From Clostridium sp. AM49-4BH (lineage in GTDB: Bacteria > Bacillota > Clostridia > Lachnospirales > Lachnospiraceae), in assembly GCF_003478335.1 (NCBI RefSeq), contig NZ_QUFB01000082.1, positions 1-6,534 on the forward strand: a DNA stretch of 6,534 bases, written 5' to 3'. The notes below the pieces were generated by a model. The model was not told the origin of the DNA. It ran no database searches and was given only the letters and a program-made list of their open reading frames with translations. Of the stretch, positions 1-5,258 are shown piece after piece (the stretch's first letter is position 1; each line of letters begins with the position of its first letter). Both the position numbers and the translations under genes were made by a program.

Positions 1-82
1 TCTGTTCAATAAGATTTTTACTAACCGCCAAGTCAGTAGTCTTATTGTACTCTGAGGTATTTTCAATTTTCAACATCCACAT
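1..82 (-). CDS. Start of an unidentified gene, cut by the window edge
   Basis: An ATG at 80-82 opens a frame that stays open to the window edge (27 codons). It begins MWMLKIENTSEYNK and continues TTDLAVSKNLIEQ. A second ATG is at 74-76. The frame begins 23 bases after the restored permease stop (106-108), so it would be the third gene of the ArsR-permease unit. An AGGAG lies at 101-105, about 18 bases before the first ATG, which is long for a normal site and makes the start uncertain. The fragment is too short to name. It has no CxxC, so it does not look like the thioredoxin-like protein that often follows DUF318 permeases. A GNAT-type N-terminus is possible but is only a guess. Confidence 0.4.
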   Translation of the reverse strand, partial: MWMLKIENTSEYNKTTDLAVSKNLIEQ

Positions 83-105
83 TTTTTATTATACAGGAAG
101 CTCCT

Positions 106-1103
106 TTATATCAAAAAATTTTGTAATCCGTTAAATACATAACCAACCACTATAATTCCGATTGCACAGATAGCAATAAAAATTCCAAGAAGTTTTGGTT
201 TAATTGCTTTTCTTAGCATAATCAGAGATGGGAGCTCAATGTGGTTACCGCCATCATAAAAGATAAAATAGTTCCAAGTTGGGCACCTTTTGCAAGCAGA
301 GCCTCTGCAATCGGTATTGTTCCGAAAATGTCAGCATACATTGGGATTCCGATTAAAGTTGCCAATATTACACCAAAAGGATTATTACTTCCAAGAATAC
401 TTTCCACCCATACTTCCGGAATCCAATTATGAATCAATGCACCAATACCCACACCTACCAGAATGTAAGGAAATACTTTTTTAAATGTAGATACTACTTG
501 GTCTTTGGCATATTCCAGTCTTTCCTTTTGTGTTAATGTTGGAGAATCAATATCTACTGCACTTGCATTTCTTATAAAATCCTCTACATAATTTTCTAAA
601 TGCATTTTTTCTATGAAGGTGCCTCCAACTACAGCAATCACAAGTCCGAATATAACATATACCACTGCAACCTTTGTTCCAAAAATACTCATCAAAAGAA
701 TCAAACTGCCAAGGTCAACCATCGGAGATGAAATCAAAAAGGAAAAGGTTACTCCTAACGGTAGCCCTGCGCTTGTAAATCCTATAAACAAGGGAATAGA
801 TGAACAGGAACAAAACGGTGTTACCGTTCCAAGCAAAGCGGCAATACAATTTGCTGATACACCTTTAAATTTTCCCATGATTTTCTTACTTCTCTCTGGT
901 GGAAAGTAACTTTGAATATAGGAAATCACATAAATCAGGAAACAGAGCAATACTGTAATTTTCAACACATCATAAATAAAAAATTGAATACTGCCACCAA
1001 GTCTGGAATTAACATCCAATCCTACTACCGTAAGTATTTTTCCTATCAACTCATTGAGCCACTTCATCCCCAGCATCTGATTCTGAATAAATCCCCAAAT
1101 CAT
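106..1103 (-). CDS. DUF318/ArsP-type membrane permease, frameshifted near the 3' end
   Basis: Predicted polytopic inner-membrane efflux permease of the DUF318 (ArsP / SO_0444) family; characterised members export organic arsenicals or heavy metals. The family signature is visible: PFCSCSS with Cys98 and Cys100 in a membrane segment, then the S-SPMVDLGSL stretch, and a late GIPMYADIFG motif. Several hydrophobic segments flank a charged loop (about residues 165-210). I chose the ATG at 1101-1103 because it overlaps the ArsR stop as ATGA and follows a GGGGG-type RBS; a TTG at 1113-1115 is possible but sits directly on that RBS. As sequenced, the frame ends at TGA 222-224. Restoring one base near 231-236 (AGC-CTC for AGCTC) continues the protein through LSLPSLIMLRK and a last membrane segment to TAA at 106-108, about 332 residues in all, a normal family length. 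The gene is therefore complete except for one apparent single-base deletion. Substrate is inferred from the ArsR neighbour. Confidence 0.9.
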
Positions 1104-1399
1104 AAATTGCAACAACCCCCTTTACCACCAGAACAGGATAACCCTTCAATAAACTGTTTATATTCCTTTAATGTTTCACAGTTTAAAGAATAATGACTCC
1201 ATTTTCCTTCCTTACGTGCATTTACCAAACCACACTCTGTTAATATTCTCATATGATGAGAAAGAGTTGGCTGAGTAATTTCAAAAGCTTCTAAAAGTTT
1301 ACAGCCGCATTTTTCTCCCTCTGATAACATTTGGACAATTTGTAGTCTATTGCTATCTCCAAGTGCTTTACAAATAAGAGCAACATCCATAGTATTCAT
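1100..1399 (-). CDS. ArsR/SmtB-family metalloid-sensing repressor
   Basis: A 99-residue winged-helix repressor of the ArsR family, which leaves DNA when arsenite, antimonite or a related thiophilic ion binds its cysteines. The HTH is visible as ITQPTLSHHMRIL (about 41-53), with the wing RKEGKWSHYSL (62-72). Just before the recognition helix, EKCGCKLLE places Cys31 and Cys33 where classical ArsR proteins have ELCVCDL, so a metal-binding thiol pair is kept. The C-terminal tail adds Cys89, Cys96 and Cys97, giving a possible third ligand. Start: the ATG at 1397-1399 follows GAGGTGA by five bases; the upstream GTG at 1406-1408 lies inside that RBS. The stop overlaps the permease ATG (ATGA), so the two genes are probably translationally coupled. 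A palindrome and consensus promoter just upstream point to autorepression. Arsenic specificity is inferred. Confidence 0.93.
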   Translation of the reverse strand: MNTMDVALICKALGDSNRLQIVQMLSEGEKCGCKLLEAFEITQPTLSHHMRILTECGLVNARKEGKWSHYSLNCETLKEYKQFIEGLSCSGGKGGCCNL

Positions 1400-1410
1400 T
1401 ACAATCACCT

Positions 1411-1432
1411 CACATAGATATTTATCTATGTG
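1411..1432 (-). promoter_or_regulatory. Probable ArsR operator (perfect inverted repeat)
   Basis: Two perfect 10-base arms, CACATAGATA and TATCTATGTG, are separated by two bases. The palindrome lies between the -10 box and the arsR RBS, where the transcript would begin, so a bound dimer would block initiation. Part of the arm (ACATAGAT) recurs at 1447-1454 inside the promoter spacer, which could be an extra half-site. Binding by this ArsR is inferred from position and symmetry. Confidence 0.8.
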
Positions 1433-1434
1433 TT

Positions 1435-1463
1435 ATTATATGCAATACATAGATGATTGTCAA
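1435..1463 (-). promoter_or_regulatory. Consensus sigma-A promoter of the arsR-permease unit
   Basis: On the minus strand, a perfect -35 TTGACA (1458-1463) and a perfect -10 TATAAT (1435-1440) are separated by exactly 17 bases. Initiation would fall near 1428, inside the operator palindrome. A strong promoter under tight repression is typical of metal-responsive efflux operons. A weaker inverted repeat, AATACAT (1444-1450) and ATGTATT (1463-1469), spans the spacer and the -35. Confidence 0.88.
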
Positions 1464-1474
1464 TGTATTATTTT

Positions 1475-1508
1475 AAAAAAGAATATGAATCACTCGACTC
1501 ATATTCTT
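1475..1508 (-). terminator. Intrinsic terminator after the EFR1 gene
   Basis: A perfect 10-base stem, AAGAATATGA (1479-1488) with TCATATTCTT (1499-1508), encloses a 10-base loop. Read on the minus strand it runs into a T tract (complement of 1475-1480). It starts 45 bases after the EFR1 stop and separates that unit from the arsR promoter. The stem is AT-rich, so efficiency may be moderate. Confidence 0.8.
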
Positions 1509-1552
1509 AATCATCTAATTCATATTCTCTTATTTATTACGAAAATCCCGAT

Positions 1553-2308
1553 TTATAAGTACAATTTGTTTTCCTTCCTGCCGGAGCAAACCTTCTTCAT
1601 TGTCTGTCCAGCGATAAAACTGACAAGCTTACTGTAATTTCTTGCTTTCTTCGGACAGACTGCTACGCAGTGCATACAGGAAATGCATTTATCCTTATCG
1701 GTCAGCTTCGGATTATCCAACGAAATGGCACCCGCCGGGCATTCTTTTGCGCACAGACCACAGGAAGTACATTTTCCATTTGCAACAGGTTTGAGCGGAA
1801 CACCGTCATATTCTCGATATGGTCTGTTACCGGGGAATTCAGGTGTCTTTTGCGTTTCGCTGTTTTGCAGAATCTTTGCAGCAAATTCAAGCAATTCCTT
1901 TTCGTCCTGCTGATCCGGGCGTCCGGTTCCAAATTGGTTCATCAGGGAATGCTCTGCGACAGCCTCCATTCCTGCGATGCACACAAAACCTGATTCTTCC
2001 AGAACATCCTGTAACTCCAATAAAGTATCGTCAATCGCACGGTTTCCAAACACCGCCACAAGAATTGCCTTCGTGCCGTCTGCCTTTACATTGCGGAACA
2101 TATCCGTTACGACCGAAGGAATACGCCCACCGTAGGACGGAACAGCAACCAAACACAAGTCCTCTTTTTCAAAGCTCACCTTCATGAGCTTATCCGGTTC
2201 TTTGATCAGGTCAATTTCTTTCGTGTACAGCTTCGTCCCTTTCGCAACAATATCCGCTACTTTCTTTGTGCCACCGGTTGGGCTAAAAAATATGTTATAA
2301 AATTTCAT
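1553..2308 (-). CDS. EFR1-family flavodoxin-like protein with 2[4Fe-4S] ferredoxin domain
   Basis: A 251-residue soluble redox protein. The N-terminal flavodoxin-like half has the FMN phosphate-loop motif SPTGGT (residues 9-14) and the PSYGGRIP loop (57-64). The C-terminal half has two complete CxxCxxCxxxCP clusters: Cys180/183/186/190 and Cys208/211/214/218. This layout matches the EFR1 family of anaerobes, which presumably shuttles electrons between FMN and low-potential clusters; the partner is unknown. The ATG follows AGGAG by six bases. It lies 67 bases downstream of the ThuA-like gene in the same direction with no terminator seen between, so the two are probably co-transcribed, and it ends at a terminator. 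The gene is richer in G+C than its flanks (about half in a sampled 60-base line, against about 40% in a permease line), which could mean separate ancestry. Family assignment is firm; the physiological role is not known from sequence. Confidence 0.93.
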   Translation of the reverse strand: MKFYNIFFSPTGGTKKVADIVAKGTKLYTKEIDLIKEPDKLMKVSFEKEDLCLVAVPSYGGRIPSVVTDMFRNVKADGTKAILVAVFGNRAIDDTLLELQDVLEESGFVCIAGMEAVAEHSLMNQFGTGRPDQQDEKELLEFAAKILQNSETQKTPEFPGNRPYREYDGVPLKPVANGKCTSCGLCAKECPAGAISLDNPKLTDKDKCISCMHCVAVCPKKARNYSKLVSFIAGQTMKKVCSGRKENKLYL

Positions 2309-2375
2309 AATCTTCTCCTACTGATTCCTATTTATCCAATTAAACAAACTGATATTTGACGCTCTATTAATGCTA

Positions 2376-3008
2376 TTAAACCCAATCAATAGCATTCTTT
2401 ACAAGTTTGACAAATGGTTCATAGGTCAGATTTTGGGTAGTGTGTGCAGGAACGATACAGCAGATTTTTCCTTTGCCATAGGTGTGAATCCATACAGCAG
2501 GCTGAACGCCGTTCTTTGAAACGGTTTCTGCAAGAATCGTTGTATCAGCATTCGGAATCATTTTCATTACATAATGTTCGTCAAACTCAGGGAATGTGAA
2601 TTTGCCAATGCCTTCAATAATCGGATGTTCTGCTATCGGTTTTACAGTAAGCAGACATTGTTCGGGATGAGTGATAAAGTTACTTCTTACAACATTTGTG
2701 AGGATTGCGTGATTTTCTGTGTAATCAGTAAGTGATGCGTGAAGCATAATCGTTCCCATACCATTCTGAACATCATTCAGAAATTTCTCCATCCATTTTT
2801 CATCACACCAGATTGGAGTAGGAATCTGATCATTTTCAATAGGATCTTTGAAAGACAAAAACAAATCAAACTGCCCGTTGAAATAATCATTTGGGTTCTT
2901 TGTGAATGTTACTTCATAATCTGCGTTAAACAGATAGTCCATCATAGGCTTGATGGAATCATCGTGATGCCAGTAATCGTGTACCAAAACAAATACTTTT
3001 TTACTCAT
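2376..3008 (-). CDS. ThuA-like domain protein
   Basis: A 210-residue cytoplasmic protein resembling the ThuA-like (trehalose-utilisation) family, which has a class I glutamine amidotransferase-like fold. Visible features are an N-terminal beta strand into HDYWHHDDSIKPMMDYL, a central NGMGTIMLHAS segment (family: a glycine-rich turn before a His), the PIAEHPIIEGI stretch, and the late GKGKICCIVPAHTTQNL, equivalent to the family's G-GRVFY-LGH segment. The usual nucleophilic Cys of true amidotransferases is not evident, as is common in this family. Start: the ATG at 3006-3008 follows AAAGGA by ten bases. It leads a probable two-gene unit with the EFR1 protein. ThuA-like proteins are linked to sugar metabolism in other bacteria, but no sugar gene is present here, so the role is open. 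Length is slightly short for the family but the protein looks complete. Confidence 0.83.
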   Translation of the reverse strand: MSKKVFVLVHDYWHHDDSIKPMMDYLFNADYEVTFTKNPNDYFNGQFDLFLSFKDPIENDQIPTPIWCDEKWMEKFLNDVQNGMGTIMLHASLTDYTENHAILTNVVRSNFITHPEQCLLTVKPIAEHPIIEGIGKFTFPEFDEHYVMKMIPNADTTILAETVSKNGVQPAVWIHTYGKGKICCIVPAHTTQNLTYEPFVKLVKNAIDWV

Positions 3009-3100
3009 AAGTTATACGTCCTTTCATCACCATTTTATGGCTACGTTTTTGTGAATTCTCGTTTTTTAGATGTGCGTTAAATTCCGATTGAACAAAATCG

Positions 3101-3145
3101 CTGCGCGATGGCCTGCCAAGGCTGTGGCGCAGTTTTATTTTTATT
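3101..3145 (+). terminator. GC-rich hairpin with T-rich tail, likely terminator
   Basis: CTGCGC (3101-3106) pairs with GCGCAG (3127-3132). Inside, GCCT (3111-3114) pairs with AGGC (3119-3122) around a four-base loop. On the plus strand it is followed by TTTTATTTTTATT. No plus-strand gene lies upstream within the window. Read on the minus strand it has an A-rich lead-in and a short ATTTTGTT tail, so it may act in both directions and stop transcription from the recombinase remnant before the ThuA-like gene. Confidence 0.6.
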
Positions 3146-3208
3146 AAAAAGCAGTGGAATTACTTTCCATAATCCGTTATTGTTAAGTTACCACACGAAA
3201 CAACTGAA

Positions 3209-3973
3209 CTAAGAAAGCTTAACTTCTACATCTATGTGCTTTGTGGATTTTAGTTTGGACAATAAAACGCACGTTTCCACGGATGCAACATTTTCCCTTA
3301 AAGCATCCATGACCTCATCACTGACTGGAAATGCGTATTTTATCTCTTTTATCGGATTCTTTCCTTCTTCCCATGTTTCCTTTGGATGGAGCTGTACTTC
3401 CAATATCATACTTTCAATCAGCTTACGTTTGTCTGCATCATTCATTTTATCAAAAATCTTATCAAATACCAACAACATTTTATACACATTATCTTTGGTT
3501 AGTGTATTCTGCTCTGCCGATGCTTTTCGCATTTCACAGTCTGTAATCTGGTCTTCGATACTGTAAATTTCTTCATAAATCTTATTCAGGCGATTATTCA
3601 TATCCCTGCGTTTACGCTCTGCATTTTTATCATCATCATAGATGCTGTCGATGTCCTGTTCCAGATTGCTTTTACTGCGTTCCAGCTTTGTCAGTTTCTT
3701 TCGGTAATTTTGAATCTCTATATCAATTTCTGATACATCCACCTTTTGACCTATCTGGCTTTGAATATCCTCTGCAAACTGCTGATTGCGTACTAACAGT
3801 TTGGTGTACTCAATCACTTCTGCTTCTATCCACTCTGCCGATATAGCATTTTTCTTACATTGACCGAATTTAGATTTTGCATAGTGTCCGCACTGGTATT
3901 TCCATTTATATCGCCTTGTGCCGTCCTTATTCGTCCATGCAGATGTATCTGAATACATGGAAGAACCACACAT
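3209..3973 (-). pseudogene. C-terminal fragment of a large serine recombinase
   Basis: About 254 residues matching the C-terminal half of large serine recombinases from clostridial conjugative transposons. It starts inside the recombinase zinc-ribbon: CGSSMY (Cys2), then Cys28 and Cys39 in YQCGHY and GQCKKN. The first Cys of the expected CxxC pair is missing; in frame that position lies just after a TGA. A long charged coiled coil follows (about residues 85-155), then the conserved segment DKIFDKMNDADKRKLIE, and the end VETCVLLSKLKSTKHIDVEV typical of these proteins. The resolvase catalytic domain and the main DNA-binding domain are absent: only about 245 bases separate it from a divergent plus-strand gene, and none of that encodes a catalytic YxRVST motif. 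No good RBS precedes the ATG at 3971-3973, so expression is doubtful. It is best read as a remnant of an integrated element. Confidence 0.85.
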
Positions 3974-4055
3974 TGCTTGTCAAATAGACTGGTCATCATC
4001 GACATCAATAATATCAATGTTTTTCTTATAATACAACAATAATCTACATCTCTTA

Positions 4056-4073
4056 ATAAGACTAACGTCTTAT
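4056..4073. repeat. Perfect 7-base inverted repeat
   Basis: ATAAGAC and GTCTTAT flank the loop TAAC. It lies in the AT-rich gap between the recombinase remnant and the plus-strand small ORF. There is no T tract in either direction, so an operator is more likely than a terminator, but no regulator is in view. Confidence 0.45.
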
Positions 4074-4129
4074 ATAGAGTATAAATATAGGTGGTATATT
4101 GAGAAACTCCTTCTATTTCCTCTTCTTAT

Positions 4130-4141
4130 CGCCTATCGGCG
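4130..4141 (+). repeat. CCTATCGG hairpin, copy 1
   Basis: A four-base stem, CGCC with GGCG, closes a TATC loop. It is the first of three hairpins with the same CC-TATC-GG core and different outer pairs. It lies 78 bases before the 75-residue ORF and is followed by an AT-rich spacer. Confidence 0.55.
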
Positions 4142-4167
4142 TAACAATGAAATAAATTAACCGCAAA

Positions 4168-4181
4168 GCTCCTATCGGAGC
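4168..4181 (+). promoter_or_regulatory. CCTATCGG leader hairpin, copy 2
   Basis: A five-base stem, GCTCC with GGAGC, closes the same TATC loop. It is followed by AAATACGAAAAATAA and then the strong RBS of the 75-residue ORF. The same order (hairpin, near-identical A-rich spacer, RBS, ATG) recurs before the next ORF, so this is probably a repeated 5' untranslated element. Function is unknown. Confidence 0.6.
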
Positions 4182-4218
4182 AAATACGAAAAATAACAAA
4201 CGAAAGGAGGTACTACGC

Positions 4219-4446
4219 ATGAATCCAAGCGATGATTTTGTAATGGAAGAAAAAGCACTAAAATTACTCGCCTCTCTTCACGAACTTACTTCTCTAAACA
4301 TCGACTCGCAGAGTCAAACAACGTGCAACTTCTGTATCAGAAAAGTTCATTCTGTCATCAATGATACCATTCCATTTGAAGTAGCATGTGCTCTTCTGGA
4401 AGATGTCGAGAAAATCGTAACCATTCTTCAAACTACAAGTAATTAG
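4219..4446 (+). CDS. Small hypothetical protein of a mobile element (75 residues)
   Basis: I do not recognise this protein. It is acidic to neutral, predicted mainly helical, with no signal peptide or membrane segment. It has one CxxC (Cys36 and Cys39, in CNFCIRKVH) and a third Cys at 57. Two such Cys are too few for a full zinc finger in a monomer, but could bind metal in a dimer. A near-perfect RBS (AAAGGAGG, 4203-4210) lies eight bases before the ATG, so translation is very likely. It sits among recombinase, RadC-like and annealing-protein remnants and precedes a second short plus-strand ORF with a similar leader, so it was probably part of an accessory or replication-control operon of an integrative element. 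Alternatives such as a small regulator cannot be separated from sequence. Confidence 0.7.
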   Translation: MNPSDDFVMEEKALKLLASLHELTSLNIDSQSQTTCNFCIRKVHSVINDTIPFEVACALLEDVEKIVTILQTTSN

Positions 4447-4451
4447 AACAC

Positions 4452-4473
4452 AGGGTATGGTTCGCCGTACCCT
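4452..4473 (+). repeat. Stable hairpin with TTCG loop after the small ORF
   Basis: A nine-base stem, AGGGTATGG with CCGTACCCT (one G-T wobble), closes a TTCG loop. It starts five bases after the stop codon at 4444-4446. No T tract follows, and the next hairpin (4473-4486) abuts it, so it is not a typical terminator. mRNA stabilisation or processing between the two ORFs is possible. Confidence 0.6.
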
Positions 4474-4486
4474 CCCCTATCGGGGA
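4473..4486 (+). promoter_or_regulatory. CCTATCGG leader hairpin, copy 3
   Basis: A five-base stem, TCCCC with GGGGA, closes a TATC loop. It is followed by AATATCGAAAAAATAA, an RBS and the ATG at 4519. Compared with copies 1 and 2 the core is identical and the outer stem bases differ but still pair, as expected for a conserved RNA structure. Confidence 0.6.
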
Positions 4487-4518
4487 AATATCGAAAAAAT
4501 AAACTGGAGGTACCATTT

Positions 4519-4644
4519 ATGAATAACACAACACAAACTAACAATTTAACAACAGCGAAGCTTTTTGATGTAACAGCATTGGCAACATATATACGTACTC
4601 ATCCGACATCTGGTGTAAATGAAATACCTCTGTCATCAACTTAA
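4519..4644 (+). CDS. Truncated small ORF running into an inverted RadC-like fragment
   Basis: A 41-codon ORF beginning MNNTTQTNNLTTAKLFDVTA. It has a strong RBS (TGGAGG, 4505-4510) eight bases before the ATG and the same hairpin leader as the ORF upstream. From about residue 22 the same DNA reads on the minus strand as a RadC/JAB-like protein fragment, so only the first 21 or so residues are likely native; the rest, to the stop at 4642-4644, is antisense read-through. The original gene was probably longer and cut at about 4582 by a rearrangement. Its function cannot be named from this fragment. If the minus-strand similarity were wrong, this would simply be a 41-residue peptide. Confidence 0.5.
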   Translation: MNNTTQTNNLTTAKLFDVTALATYIRTHPTSGVNEIPLSST

Positions 4645-4758
4645 ATATCGCCAGCGGTGTTGTAAAATACTCTGCTCCATAGGCGAAGCTTTCTTTTACC
4701 TGAGGCTGGTATGCTTTGTTCTCGTATTTATGATTAAATCATATGTTTTAATATCCAT
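4583..4758 (-). pseudogene. N-terminal fragment of a RadC/JAB-domain-like protein, frameshifted
   Basis: The minus strand has AAAGGAG, then ATG at 4756-4758, then MDIKTYDLI. After a one-base shift at about 4730 it continues KYENKAYQPQVKESFAYGA, EYFTTPLAIFKLM and EVFHLHQMSDEYVYML. Restoring one A gives DLINKYENKAY in one frame. The whole resembles the N-terminal region of RadC-like JAB proteins carried by clostridial integrative elements, where a similar H-L--M-EE segment opens the JAB fold. Similarity ends at about 4583, before the catalytic HxH and D residues; the frame then runs another 15 codons to a TAG at 4538-4540 without family features. It is truncated and frameshifted, so non-functional. 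It follows the annealing-protein remnant in the same direction, a plausible original gene order. Identification is from recalled family patterns, not a search. Confidence 0.55.
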
Positions 4759-4776
4759 GTGCTGCTCCTTTCAAAA

Positions 4777-4801
4777 GAGGACTACCGAAGATTCCGATAG
4801 C
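4777..4801 (-). repeat. Hairpin between the annealing-protein and RadC-like remnants
   Basis: On the minus strand GGCTATCG pairs with CGGTAGTCC, with one wobble and one bulged T, around a GAATCTT loop. It carries CTATCGG, as do the plus-strand leader hairpins, and likewise lies just ahead of an RBS and start codon. Confidence 0.4.
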
Positions 4802-4829
4802 CCCCATAAATCATATTGCTGTTATAAAG

Positions 4830-5216
4830 TTACTGTTGTTTTGCATTCTGGAATTTCTCAATCAATTCCGATACAATCAGTGCGGATGCATTGTGATAAT
4901 CCTCGATGCTGTAATTCTTCTGGACGTATCTGTTCATTGCTTCCTGTGATGTACCAGCTTCTCCCATCAGCTTTTCAAGGTAAGCTATCTGTTTCTTTGT
5001 TGCTGGTTTTTTTGATGATGCCTTTGGTTTTGAATTCTGCTTTAACTCTTCGGGATTCTTACCGCCTACATTATCAGGTTCCAAATTCATGTCCTCAACA
5101 TCCTGGGTGAAGCGTGCCGATAAATTGCCGACGTTTAATGTTGCATCAACCATAGCTCTCTTTTTCGCCATTTTGAGCACCACATTCTGCACACTGTAGC
5201 CATTGCTCTTATATTC
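4830..5216 (-). pseudogene. C-terminal fragment of a phage/ICE single-strand-annealing-type protein
   Basis: From about 5216 the minus strand reads EYKSNGYSVQN, then VVLKMAKKRAMVDATL and ARFTQDVEDM. This NxVLKMAKKRAxVDA...FTQD pattern marks the end of the core domain in a group of phage and integrative-element recombination proteins (ERF/Rad52-like annealing proteins are my best guess). A Lys-, Ser- and Pro-rich linker follows, then a C-terminal helical segment ATKKQIAYLEKLM...EDYHNASALIVSELIEKF ending at TAA 4830-4832; this kind of tail often binds partners. The N-terminal core is missing: upstream the frame meets a TAA at 5244-5246 and there is no matching sequence. A GTG at 5190-5192 could start a 120-residue product, but it has no good RBS and lies inside the conserved motif, so this is a truncated gene. 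Confidence 0.6.
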
Positions 5217-5258
5217 TATTATCGGAATAAACGCAACGAGAAATTAGCTCTACTATTT

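Larger units (their letters stand above)
3974..4218. other. Gap between the recombinase fragment and the small plus-strand ORF
   Basis: The gap holds an open minus-strand stretch just upstream of the recombinase remnant (ending DIIDVDDDQSI then TGA) that I cannot assign, a 7-base inverted repeat at 4056-4073, and two short CCTATCGG hairpins described separately. I see no convincing promoter, although a plus-strand promoter must exist if the next ORF is expressed. Confidence 0.5.

Noticed and set aside
222..240. Programmed -1 ribosomal frameshift in the permease
   Set aside because: No X-XXY-YYZ slippery sequence is present; TTGAGCTCCC does not allow re-pairing.
241..909. Plus-strand ORFs of 63-98 codons opposite the permease
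   Set aside because: They are antisense to a strongly supported membrane-protein gene, lack RBSs and show no family features.
1350..1637. Plus-strand 95-codon ORF across the arsR promoter region
   Set aside because: It crosses the promoter, operator and terminator hairpin and has no RBS; composition is that of non-coding AT-rich DNA.
1670..2187. Several overlapping ORFs opposite or out of frame with the EFR1 gene
   Set aside because: The EFR1 gene's higher G+C leaves other frames open by chance; the two intact ferredoxin motifs fix the true frame.
3826..4017. Minus-strand 63-codon ORF over the recombinase start
   Set aside because: It is out of frame with the zinc-ribbon motif and is a shadow of the recombinase fragment.
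4130..4486. CRISPR-like array
   Set aside because: The repeats are only 12-14 bases, unevenly spaced (38 and about 300 bases apart) and each sits in a gene leader, not between uniform spacers.
4619..5110. Plus-strand 163-codon ORF
   Set aside because: It runs antisense to the RadC-like and annealing-protein remnants, whose motifs are recognisable; its Cys- and Ser-rich product matches nothing and it lacks an RBS.
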